DNA of 64,000 bases from Lithobates sylvaticus (Eukaryota; Chordata; Amphibia; Anura; Ranidae), in assembly GCA_028564925.1 (NCBI GenBank), contig CM053031.1:164816226-164880225 (forward strand). The letters are read 5' to 3'. Positions 35,755 through 46,554 of this stretch are shown here, piece by piece. The notes under the pieces are model-generated. The model saw nothing but the letters and a program-made list of their open reading frames with translations, was not told where the DNA came from and did no database searches. Both the position numbers and the translations under genes were made by a program. The stretch's first letter is position 1, and the number at the start of each line of letters is the position of its first letter.

Positions 35755-36128
35755 GGCTCGATACACACCAGTGTGCTGTGCAACCTCACTTGATTCACAC
35801 CACACCACACTGCAGTGCAAATCACATGTGAAGTCTGTGCTATGCAATTTCTGCCATACAGATAGTATGGCTGAATTTGAATCACATTTGGACCAAGGTC
35901 ATGCAGGACCCTTTTTTGGTCTGCACCAGAATTGGATCACATAGGTGTTCACACCCATGCAATCCAAATTCATGTCTGGATGTAACCGATCTGGGGGTGT
36001 CATTAACTTTGTATTGACACTCCCAGCGGTTCGCATAAGGCAGTGTGAACCGCCTGCGAGTCAGGTGCGATGTGGGAACCCACAGTGGATTTGCATGGTT
36101 CTCACATCGCACCAGTGTGAACCAAGCC
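35755..36128. mobile_element. PIF/Harbinger-type MITE, 374 bp (first of an adjoining pair)
   Basis: The left end reads GGCTCGATACACACCAGTG. The right end, in reverse complement, reads GGCTTGGTTCACACTGGTG. TAA flanks both sides (35752-35754 and 36129-36131). The interior carries 'agtgtgaaccgcctgcga', typical of this MITE style. The right-hand TAA is shared with the next MITE. Confidence 0.8.
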
Positions 36129-36131
36129 TAA

Positions 36132-36525
36132 GTGTTGGTTCACACTGCAGTGATGTGGGAACCCTGTGAATCCACTGTGGGTTCCCGCATCACATGTCTC
36201 CCGGCGGCAGTTCACACTGCCCTATGCGAACTGCTGGGAGTGTCAGTTAAAACTTAATGACACCCCCAAATCAGTTTGCATAATCACAGTGTGAACTACA
36301 AATTCAGACATGAATCAGATCGCATGGATGTGAACACCCATCTGTTCCGATTCTGCTGCAGATCAGAAAAGAGGTCCTGTGCGAGTTTGGTCCGAATGCA
36401 ATACGAATTCAGCCAAACAAACTGTATGGCTGAAATCGCATCGCACAGAGATCACATGTGATTTGCACTGCAGTGTGGTACAAATCACATCTGATGTTCA
36501 ACATCGCTGCAGTGTGAACTAGCAC
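36132..36525. mobile_element. PIF/Harbinger-type MITE, 394 bp (second of the pair)
   Basis: The left end reads GTGTTGGTTCACACTGCAGTG without its last base; the right, in reverse complement, reads GTGCTAGTTCACACTGCAG. TAA flanks both sides (36129-36131 and 36526-36528). It is related to its neighbour but in opposite orientation, so the two make a palindrome of about 770 bp with its centre near 36130. Confidence 0.8.
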
Positions 36526-37407
36526 TAAGTCCCAAATCTTCATTTCTAATTGCTGGTGCATGTTGCAACTGTGAATAGGACCTGCGGGCAGTATTAGGGC
36601 CAAAGAATAACAGGGTGGGCAGTTCCTATAGATGGCAGTAGATAATGGCCGACCGGCCCTCTTACCAGACACGGGGATACAGCAACAATGGTTCCTCTGA
36701 TCAGGAATTAGCTCAATCTGGGTTGCCTGTGGCGACTCCTCTGGGTAGTGCCCAGAACTGTATTCTGGAAATAACTTCATGGCTTTCTTCAGAAGGGATG
36801 GTGCTAGGCTGTGTGGCTTTCTCTCTGGTGGTGCAGTGCAGTCGGATTTTCTCTCTGATGGAGTCCTGGGTGCACGTCCCCAAAATTCTCCGGGGCTTCT
36901 TGTTTTCTCTCCCTCCTCTTCAGCTGGGCATATTGGGGGCTGCAGTTTCTTCCCTTACTGTTGCAATGTCCAGCCCTCAGAACTACATTTCCCACAATCC
37001 TCCTCTCTGCTTCATTTAAGTGTTTTTTTCCCCCTGTCCAAACAGGAGGGAGAAGAAACACTAGTACAGTGGTGAGAGGAGGAGAGGTAGGGGGAGAAGA
37101 GCCGCAGCAGCTTCTCTCCCTCTGCACACAGACACATCATCTTCTGCTCAACTCTGACAGGAGGAAGGAGGGGGAATGGGCAGGAAGCAGAGAGAGAGAG
37201 CCCTCCAGTCTTTTAGCCGCGGCTCGAGCAGGAGGTGAAGGAGGTCTCCTCGGACCCGCTCCTGTCATTTGCCAGCGGTGAGAGCAAGCGGAATGGGGAT
37301 CCACGGCACCCGCTTACACATATCAGGCAAATTCGGTGATGGCGAGGCCCCTTCAATCGCGAGGCCTAAGGCGATCACCTAATTGGAGAGCCGCCTCTGC
37401 ACGTTTT

Positions 37408-38094
37408 GTTTTCTACAGAAATATGTGCATTTTTTATATTTTCTAAAAGGTGAACTAATGCTTTAATTTACAAATACATATTTAATTTAACAATAAAATG
37501 ATGGCAATATAAACATGTAAAAAGGGCAAGTCAAAACAAAAAAAGACTTTAATGTAAACACATACATTTAGTGAAATTTTGTACTTGAAAATACATTGTA
37601 CTTACCCTTTAAGATATTTTTATTTAAGAGTTCCAATGCAACTTATCAAGATGCTTACAGGATGTACAAAATGAAACAATTCACTTTGTTTTCCACAAAG
37701 CTGTGTGTAAAGGTTAAAGCCTTTAATTAAATCAGAGAACTTAACAGAACAACAACATTTCAAAAATCATTCATTAAATCTGTTCGATTGAACACACCGG
37801 CTAAAGGTCTCTCAGGTAAATTAAAGAGCAATTCCTGGCAGCAAGTACAACCAATCAGTGAACAGCTATCCAGAAATACAGCACCTGTGATACTATCAAA
37901 TAGCCACTCAGTTTTTAATTAAAGGGAAACTATAATGATTTGGACTTCATTGTATGTACTTTAAGTTCCAAGTTTTCAAGTAGACTGGAGTGTAGAGTGT
38001 TGTGCAACAAAAATAAATTAGTTTGATATTACCCCAAAGACAACATTTTGAAAAGACTTAAAAAACAACATAACAATTAACAAATAAACACAAT
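37408..38094. other. AT-rich unassigned stretch
   Basis: I see no gene, terminal repeat or tandem array. With 32218-32507 it forms the flank of the 4.9-kb hAT-like element, so it is a candidate for old host sequence. Confidence 0.4.
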
Positions 38095-38096
38095 TA

Positions 38097-38531
38097 AAGG
38101 GGTTGTAAACCCTCATGGTTTTTCACCTTACTGCACCCCCCCAGACACCCCCCTTTTCTTACCTGAACCTGATTGTTCCAGCAATGGGAATGAGCGCAGC
38201 AGCTCCAGCCACTGTCTTGGGTCCTCCTTGGATAGATTGGTAGCAGCGGGAGCCATTGGCTCCCACTGCTGTCAATCAAATCCAGTGACATGGGAGGGGT
38301 GGGGCAAGTCATGTTGTCTATTTCAATGGACACAGCAGCAGGACTTGGGAGCGCGCCCGCACGAGTGCCCCCATGGAATGCAGCTCTTCATGGGGGCACT
38401 CGAGCAGAGGAGGAGCCAGGAGCCCCGCAGGGGAACTCCAGAAAAGGAGGATCGGGCCACTCTGTGTAAAATCCTTTTAACATGTTTGTTATTTTTTTAT
38501 TTTTTTTTTAAACTAAGCTTTACAATCACTT
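38097..38531. mobile_element. Tc1/mariner-like MITE, 435 bp, TA target
   Basis: The left end AAGGGGTTGTAAACC pairs with a right end whose reverse complement is AAGTGATTGTAAAGC. TA flanks both (38095-38096 and 38532-38533). The interior has complementary blocks (GGAGCCATTGGCTCC near 38250 and TGCCCCCATG/CATGGGGGCA near 38365-38400). There is no coding sequence. Confidence 0.7.
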
Positions 38532-38635
38532 TAATTAAACTCTAACAACTAGTGCTGCTGAGTTTTATGAGCTTACAGTTTGTATGTCAGGTGTTATTTC
38601 TGTATTGCCGTTTGAAGGAAACTAAGGCTCTTTAA

Positions 38636-38927
38636 GACCCCTTTTACACTGAGGCGCTTTTCAGGCATTTTAACGCTAAAAATAGCACCTGTAAAGCACC
38701 TGAAAAGCGCCTCTTATGCCTCCCCATTGTGAAAGTTCTTTCACACTGGGGGGGATGCACTTGAGGGACGGGAAAAAATGTCCTGCGAGCAGCATCTTTG
38801 GGGCAGTTTGGGAGCGGTGTATACACCGCTCCCAAACCGCCCTGCCCATTGAATTGAATGGGCAGTGCTGCCAAATCGTCTGAAAAGTGATTTGGCAGTG
38901 CCGCAACACGGGCACTTTTTTTCTTGA
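38636..38927. mobile_element. PIF/Harbinger-type MITE, right end missing
   Basis: It begins 'gaccccttttacactgaggc' after TAA (38633-38635) and resembles the MITE at 28457 ('taacgctaaaaatagc', 'gtcctgc(t/g)agcagcatcttt', GGAGCGGTGTATACACCGCTCC). It has no matching right terminus. It runs into 'tttttttcttga' and then a TA tract. Confidence 0.7.
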
Positions 38928-38950
38928 ATATATATATATATATATATATA
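38928..38950. repeat. (TA)n tract, left of the DIRS-like fossil
   Basis: About 22 bp of alternating TA ending at 'gga'. A longer TA tract lies at 43430-43540. Confidence 0.9.
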
Positions 38951-39080
38951 GGAAGGCCAGTATGGTGGCCTGAATTTATGGGATGAGCCGGGGGGTATTT
39001 AACCAGCCCGCTCGCCTGTGGTCTTTGTCGGTTTCCTGTGAGCCATACTACGTCACTAGGCCCACTATTCGAAACTCAGC

Positions 39081-39180
39081 GTTCGTGAGTTCCCGTATTC
39101 GTGAGTTCCCCTGCTCATGAGTTTCCGTGTTTGTGAATTCCCATGTTCGTGAGTTCCCATGTTCGTGAGTTACCGTGTTC
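39081..39180 (+). repeat. 16-bp minisatellite, six units
   Basis: Units follow the pattern GTTCGTGAGTTCCCGT with a few changes each. Confidence 0.9.
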
Positions 39181-39479
39181 AAGATTTCCGAGGCTATCGT
39201 TACCGATTCGCAATTTTCGTACAACAGGTCTGGTTCGGCTGTCGCAGGTAGGGTTTCGGCTGATGTTTAACATTGTTAACATATCATGTCACTAAACCGT
39301 GATATCAAACTCACAAATTATTTGTTAAACATTTCACGTAGCTGTAACGTATACCTCTCACTCGTACCATTGTGCTTGCATGTCTAAAACCGTTTACCAT
39401 GCTTCACAAGGCAAATCGTTGTCGCTCGCAAAATTGTACACTGATCCGTGCCACATCAAGGCTATTAATTTCACAACAT

Positions 39480-40440
39480 TTCAAACCATTTCAAACCATT
39501 TAATTTATTTCTGTCACGTACCGCACTCTGATTCGAATCAAGTCGCATCCATGATGCACCGATTCGCTCCGGTTCTGCCACAGTTGTTCACGGCCTCATT
39601 TCAGTACATGCTCCAGAGACGGATTCATAGTCAGTCGCAGGTTTGGGTTCACTGATTCTTGTCTCTTTCATGGCATATTATTTCACTGTCATGTATCACG
39701 CTCCGATACGAATCCAGTCGCATATACGCACTAATTCGTCTCGGCGTGCCCCAGGTATTTAAGCCACATTTCGGTACATGCTCCAGAGTCCGATTCATGG
39801 TCAGTCGCAACAGCTGCATGATCGATTCGCGCCTTTGTCATGGCAATCAAATAATTTCACTGTCACATACTGTGCTCCGATTCAAATCCAGTTGCATCCG
39901 TGATGCACCGATTCGTTCTCGTGTGCCCCAGCTGTCTGGCCTCATTTCAGTACATGCTCCAGAAATCCGGTTTGTTGTCAGTCGCAGATACGGTGCGACC
40001 GATCCGTATCTTTGTCATGGGAATCGAGTATCATTCATTTCACTCCCATGTATCGTGCCCCGTTTCAAATCCAGTCGCATCCAAGATGCACCGATTCGCT
40101 TCGGAGTGACCCAGTTTGTTCGGCCTTGTCCTGTACCAGAACTTGGTTCAGTGTCAGTCGCGGTCGCGGCTCGACCGATTCGTGCCTCTGTCAAGGCAAA
40201 ACATTTCACTCTTTTCACTATTACGATCTGTGCTCCGATTCAAATACAGTCACATCTCCGATGCACCGATTTGTTCCGGTGTGCACCAATGTTTTTGATT
40301 GCCTCATTTCAATATATGCTCCAGAGTCTGGTTCGGTGTCAGTCACAGCAGCGGCACGACCAAGTCGTGCCTCTGTCATGGCAGATGTTTTATTCATTTC
40401 ACGATTAAGGCAAACATTTCGTTCATTTCATTATCGACAC
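39480..40440 (+). repeat. About five tandem units of roughly 177 bp
   Basis: Marker motifs recur in order: ATGCACCGATTCG (about 39553, 39904, 40086 and 40260, with a diverged form near 39728), TTTCAGTACATGCTCCAG, and CAGTCGCA. Spacing is about 174-184 bp. The long ORFs across it (for example 39659-40408) come from the repeat and carry no family motif. The array sits in the leader of the DIRS-like fossil and may be its terminal or control region. Confidence 0.85.
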
Positions 40441-40705
40441 CGCCACCTGTTGTTTAAAGTCACCATACAAGTCACTCCTTCAAGTTAGGTAAGCAAGTCC
40501 TTCATGAGTTGTCACCTTTCATTTTCCTCCAGGTTGGACGATATTCCCCCAGGTAAAAAAAAACAAAACAAGAGCAGCACCTAGGTACGTATGCCTTTAG
40601 GGAGTAGAAGCAAACTTGAAATTCATGTCACCCTCAATAGGTTGCGGTCAACCAAGACTCGAACCCACCCAGGACATCGTGCCTAGGGCATAAAACACCA
40701 GAACC

Positions 40706-41831
40706 ATGTCCCAGGCCGGCAGTGAAGACCTCACGGCCCCTCTGTCCCCTTCTCCGGTCTCAGAGAGTGGCAGCGGGCAGTTTCTCAGGTGATGAACCAT
40801 CCCCAAGTTGCCGGCAAAACTGAGGCGCAGAGGTGGGTCCTTTCCCGCTACAGCTAGGAAGGGTGAGCTCTTCAAGCTCCTCTTCCCTCCACCAGCCGCA
40901 GCAAGGCCCAGCACCCAGCAGGCGTCCATCCAGTCTATATCTTCCGCCATTTCACAACTACATACCATGGTGTCATCATTGACCGCCTCAGTCTCAGATG
41001 TCCAAACCAGAGTGGCACTCTTGGAGACTTGCCCAGCCGCTGCTGTCCCTGACCCTACCACAGTCCAGGCTTTGGCACCACTTTCTGCAGGTACCACAGG
41101 GTGGAGTCCCATTGTCTATCCATCCCATTTGGTTCCAGCCAGCATCAGGAAGGACATCCTGGAAGGCAGGGACATCAACCTTGCCTCTCTCCTCATTTTG
41201 GTGCACGATTTGGGGGAGAATAAAACCTACACCTGGGGTGACGTGTCAGTGGTCCTTAAAGCCAAAGACCCCAGGCTCAACCGGAAATTGTCCATCCCAG
41301 AGTTCACATTGGCCTTCAGCATGCTGAGGGATGTCCTGTGTTCAGCCTCTACCAGCAGAAGGGAAGAGCTGGACTTATACCACAAGTATGGAGGATTTTC
41401 TTTTTATGATTACCACCGTTCCTTTCCTTTTTTTGCCAAGGCAGCAGGCAGGCTCACTCAATTCCAGACAACCACCAATTGGTACAGAGCTGTTCTGTCG
41501 CCACTTTGCTGGCTTGCGCTCATCACTGTGCGCTATTTGCCAATCCTCCACCCACACCTCAACCTGGGGCGCCAATGTGGCAGTCAGTCGCCCCTTCGAG
41601 TATCCCTCCACCTCCGGTGCAGTTCATGGCCAGCCAGCCTCCGTACACACGCCCCAGGTGGACAAATTCGGAAATGCCCAGTCCGGACTGTGGGAGGAGC
41701 AGCCATTTGTGATAATTTCAATTACGGCTCCTGCAACTTTAGCCAGTGCCGCCTGCTCCAAATCTGCACCTTATGCCAGAGGGCACATCCAAGGATCTTG
41801 TGTGAGATCAAACAGCAGAAGAAGACATGAC
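40706..41831 (+). pseudogene. gag-like ORF of the DIRS-like fossil
   Basis: The visible open part (from 40808) contains a stretch with IRKDILEGRDINLASLL and, near its C-terminus, CDNFNYGSCNFSQC followed by CTLCQRAHPRILC. This Cys/His-rich ending is typical of the ORF1 protein of DIRS-type elements, which is thought to bind the element's RNA. The region is part of a broken fossil. Confidence 0.6.
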
Positions 41832-41947
41832 TAAGCCGTGTTGATGTCATATGGCTTGGGCTCTACCTCTCCTCACACCCCGCTCCCTCCCTGGCCACCT
41901 ACCTTATCCAGGGATTCACAGAAGGGTTCCACACTGGTCTCATTACC

Positions 41948-43389
41948 ATGCCTTACACTACCCACGAATGCAGGAATCTCTGCTCAGCGCCCACTGACGA
42001 GCAGGCCATAGACCAGCTCCTACAGACCGAAATAGACCGGGACTTCATAAGAGGCCCTTTGACTCAGCCCCCTTTCAATACCTGGAGAGTCAACCTTGTC
42101 AAGGGCAAGTTCTCTAAAAAAAACTGCGTCTGGCGTACGATCTGTCTGCACCTCATTCTTCCCACATTCCCAGTCTCAATTCTCTTATCCCCTCTGAAGA
42201 ATTCTCCCTCAAGTATGCCTCCGTGGACATGGCAATTCAAGCAATCATCAAAGCAGGCACAGGTGCCTGGCTCTCCAAAGCCGACATCTCGGACGGCTTC
42301 AAGCTCTTGCCTATTCACCCGTCTCTTTAGTGCTGGCATGGCATCAAGTGGAAGGAGGCATACTATTTCATCACCAAATTGACTTTCGGTTCGAAGAGTA
42401 GCCCCTGGCTCTTTAACACTTTTGCGCAGTCTCTCACCTGGATTCTGTTGCACAAAGCCCAATGTCAAGAGGTCATCCATTACCTGGACGACTTGATACT
42501 AATAGAACCGTCCAGCATGTCCCCAGGAGACCTCGACAAACTAAGAGTCGTGTTCAAGAATCTTAATGTTCCCATACCTCATACCATCACCTTTCTCGGA
42601 GACAACCTAGACACCTGCTCCATGCAGGCCAGCCTCCAGCTCGACTAACTGACCCGCATTAGGGCGGTCCTCAGAGACTTCACTTACACTAGGGGTTGTA
42701 CCAAGAAGCAGCTGCAGTCTCTCTTAGGGATGCCATATTTTGCCATGCGCATCATCCCACAGGGTCGCTCCTTTGTGTCCCGCCTGCTGGTATTCATTTC
42801 GCAAACACAGGATCCCGATCAGGTCCTCAATCTGGACACCGCAGCAGTAGAGGACCTTTCTATGTGGGAGGAGTTCCTCTCCACCTGGAATGGCATATCC
42901 CTTTTTATACGTACAATATCGTCCCTATCACCCCAGGTAGTGACAGATGCTGCAGCCTCCACAGGCTTCGCTGCAATTTTTGGCCATCACTGGTTTTAAG
43001 GACCCTGGCCTTCACAGATACTCCCAATTCCCGGCTTCACCCGAACATCCTCCCTCTTCGAGCTCTATCCGATAGTGGCAGCTGCACAGCTTTGGGGTCA
43101 TTGCTGGACAGGACAAACTGTGGCCTTCACCACCGACAATCAGGCCACGGCAGAGATTATTAACATGGGCAGGTCCAAGTCCTTCTCAGTCATGTCCTTC
43201 CTGAGTAGGCTGGTACAACTGTCTTTACAATATCAGTTCAATATTTACTGTTCATTTATTTCAGGCAATCGCAACCTCGCAGCAGATGCGCTCTCACGTT
43301 TTAACTACACCTCCTTTTTCGAACAGGTGCCCGGAGCCGATCCAGTTTCAGCCATTATCCCAGCTTGGGCTCAGCTGACCCTGGATTAG
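41948..43389 (+). pseudogene. Reverse transcriptase/RNase H remains of the DIRS-like fossil
   Basis: Recognisable pieces include an RT core motif (YLDDLILIEPS, near 42480) and an RNase H-like segment (FTTDNQATAEIINMGRS, then NRNLAADALSRF near 43140-43310). The late RNase H style LAADALSRF is common to DIRS and related groups. The coding region is interrupted several times and is not functional. Confidence 0.65.
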
Positions 43390-43426
43390 TACAACAACAT
43401 CTACGTACTCACTCTCCCGCATAACC

Positions 43427-44630
<1,204 letters not shown>

Positions 44631-44667
<37 letters not shown>

Positions 44668-44695
44668 TAATAAAATAATAATAATAATAATAATT
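44631..44695. repeat. (AAT)n microsatellite
   Basis: ATA/AAT triplets repeat with two short interruptions. The ORF on the minus strand here is a translation of the repeat. Confidence 0.95.
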
Positions 44696-46081
44696 ATGAA
44701 AATCAAAAAATATATAATGATAAAAAACCCTGTATAAACCATACACTCAGTGTGTGAAAGTTGAACAGTCCAAAAATACGGTTGTGAAAAATACAAAAAT
44801 CATAGTATTAAAGGGAGGGAGTCCAATCCTATGCAGGGACCCACAACAAGATCAGTAGGCAATGTGTTGATGAGTGGGTGGGGATATATGGGTAACAGTT
44901 GTGAAGATAATTCCACCGGTGACTTGTAGTGCTTCAGGCAGTAGTAGGTGACTGTTGTGCTGCCCCCCCAAAGTTCCCTCACTCACCGGACGTAGGTACC
45001 CCTGCAGGGGTAAACAGCATAAGAATATGGATGTCGGATGGTCCTCCTGGTGGTGGTCTGGATCGGGTCCTGGTCCAGTAACTTTCTCCAGTGGATGCAG
45101 CCAAAACCCTCAGATGCGGGGGAGGGGGAATACCCCAGGTGGTAATCAGACGGTGCCTCACAGAAAAAAGCAGAAGGATATACCCATGTGTGGTATCAGG
45201 TGGCTAGTTTATTGGTAAATTTAAAATTGGAATTAAAATAAAAAATAAAAATAAAACCCAGGGTGTCTCACAGGATCAGCCTGGTTCCACCGTACACATT
45301 AAAAAGTAGCAAGCAGGGGCGGTTTAGGGCTGGTTTGCTGTTTGCGCTCCACAAGCGTACCAAGCCTATAGGTCCCGCTCCAGAAATGACGTCAGCACGC
45401 CTTACCGGTTTCGTTATTGAACGTTATCAAAGGCGCCGTCATTCGTTACATCTCATGGGTATTTATAAAGCAATGGGGATGCAGGATGCTCAGTGATTGA
45501 AATAATATTTAATATCTGTGATATTAATATTCGCTTATTCTGTGTAAGCTTTCAAAAGATTATTGTGAGACGAATTTCTTATAATTTTTAAAATACACAA
45601 AAAATGTTAATATTTATGTGCAATGGGTGCGCTTTCAATCAACCTTAAAATAAGTGTAGATATGATTAAAAATTGCTTGTTCAAGTGGTGTGTAAAACCT
45701 CCTTAAAATCCGTGCACTGTGTATGTATAAATAAATACATAAAACCAAATATAAATATATAAATAAATAAGTGGATGCTCTTCCTATTTGTGGTACCAGT
45801 GATTATGTGATATTTGTGAAATGGTGCTGTGAGTAAAAACTCGTTAAAAGGGGTAAAGCCGCGTTTAATTTCAAACCCTTTAAAGATTCATGCGTTTAAA
45901 CTGGGAAAAAACGCATTTAGTTGTGCGATTTGTTTTTGGACAAAAATATTTCGTTATGCGATTGTATGGGGAAAAAAACCGCATGTGTTTTTAGGACCCT
46001 TTAATAGTCCAAGCATCTGGCAGATGTCTTCCTTAGGTGTTTAATTACGGTTGCTTGACAGGTGTTGTTCCTAATTAGTTA
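44696..46081. other. AT-rich stretch, possibly an old Penelope-like tail
   Basis: No gene is recognised. The only structured signal is a hammerhead-like motif at 45401-45437 on the minus strand. The sequence after it (45500-45800) is AT-rich with TAAATA runs, similar in texture to 57500-58900. Confidence 0.35.
45401..45437 (-). ncRNA. Degenerate hammerhead-like motif (Penelope type)
   Basis: Read on the minus strand: GCGCCTTTGATAACGTTCAA, then TAACGAAACCGG. CGTT/AACG can pair as stem II, and GAAAC follows in the right place. The first core block is TTGATAA where a working core has CTGATGA, so it is probably inactive. Penelope-like elements are known to carry such motifs in their terminal repeats. 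Confidence 0.4.
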
Positions 46082-46089
46082 GTGCTGAG
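46082..46089. repeat. 8-bp target duplication, left copy (gtgctgag)
   Basis: It is repeated exactly at 57484-57491, on the far side of the 11.4-kb hAT element. Confidence 0.95.
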
Positions 46090-46098
46090 TAGGGATGG

Positions 46099-46142
46099 GC
46101 CCGGTGCTCGATGCGAACCCACGTTCGCATCGAGCACCGGGC
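46099..46142. promoter_or_regulatory. Left-end hairpin 1 (20-bp stem, 4-nt loop)
   Basis: GCCCGGTGCTCGATGCGAAC pairs perfectly with GTTCGCATCGAGCACCGGGC around the loop ccac. In the derivative at 34183 the same hairpin has changes in both arms. It lies 9 bp inside the terminus, so it could be a transposase contact site. Confidence 0.7.
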
Positions 46143-46174
46143 GTTCGCTCGCTCGGCGAGCCCAGAACTATTTT

Positions 46175-46210
46175 GGCCGCTCGCATCACGTTCGTGTGAT
46201 GCGAGCGGCC
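46175..46210. promoter_or_regulatory. Left-end hairpin 2 (15-bp stem)
   Basis: GGCCGCTCGCATCAC pairs with GTGATGCGAGCGGCC across a 6-nt gap. It is nearly unchanged in the derivative. Confidence 0.65.
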
Positions 46211-46260
46211 CCGCAATGCATTGCGGCCGGCGCAGCCGGCGCAGTGCATTGCTGGCTGAT

Positions 46261-46303
46261 GATTGGCCAAGCATGCACTGTGACCCCGCATGCTTGGCCA
46301 ATC
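46261..46303. promoter_or_regulatory. Left-end hairpin 3 (16-bp stem)
   Basis: GATTGGCCAAGCATGC pairs perfectly with GCATGCTTGGCCAATC across 11 nt. The arms are identical in the derivative. Both arms contain an ATTGG/CCAAT box, which may also act as promoter sequence ahead of the TATA box. Confidence 0.65.
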
Positions 46304-46328
46304 ACAGCCCCGGAAACTCGAAGAGCCA

Positions 46329-46363
46329 TAATTGGCTACAGGCAGGACGCCTGTAGCCAATTA
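46329..46363. promoter_or_regulatory. Left-end hairpin 4 (15-bp stem)
   Basis: TAATTGGCTACAGGC pairs with GCCTGTAGCCAATTA across aggac. In the derivative the T-A pair at the ninth position is C-G, so both arms changed together. Confidence 0.65.
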
Positions 46364-46394
46364 CAGCTCAGGGGCTGTAGTACACGCCCCCCCC

Positions 46395-46403
46395 TATAAA
46401 AGG
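46395..46403 (+). promoter_or_regulatory. TATA box of the hAT element
   Basis: TATAAAAGG follows a C-run and precedes a GC-rich stretch. It is conserved at the same place in the derivative. It is the likely promoter for the transposase transcript, 5.5 kb upstream of the ORF, which implies splicing or a very long leader. Confidence 0.6.
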
Positions 46404-46554
46404 CCGCCACGCCGTCTGCGCCGGTCACATGCTGTTCCGGCGCAGATAGAGCAGGCTAGATCTGTGACACTCTGCTGGATTTAGTTAGTTAGAGAGATTT
46501 ACTTAGAGAGATCGAGTTAGATAGATTCATTCATTTAGATTGATTTAGAAAGAG

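Larger units (their letters stand above)
32516..37399. mobile_element. hAT-like element, 4.9 kb, non-autonomous and heavily nested
   Basis: The ends are 13-bp inverted repeats, CAGAGGCGGCTCT at 32516 and AGAGCCGCCTCTG ending at 37399. A second block is shared inside them: GAGGCCTTAGGC, against its complement GCCTAAGGCG. The flanks are cacatttt (32508-32515) and cacgtttt (37400-37407), an 8-bp duplication with one difference. CAG-start termini with 8-bp duplications are the hAT signature. Four insertions inside account for about 2.65 kb, leaving roughly 2.2 kb of its own sequence. That sequence holds no recognisable transposase. A short internal duplication (acagggctcttaacg) lies at about 32717 and 32819. 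The 124- and 106-codon ORFs at 36645-37281 show no family motif. Confidence 0.8.

Noticed and set aside
36645-37281. Possible host exon in overlapping 124-, 98- and 106-codon ORFs
   Set aside because: It is open in several frames and both strands at once, and the sequence (for example AACTACATTTCCCACAATCC) is a common repeat motif inside the hAT-like element.
39659-40488. 249- and 158-codon ORFs in overlapping frames
   Set aside because: Both are translations of the 177-bp tandem units. Being open in more than one frame reflects repeat composition.
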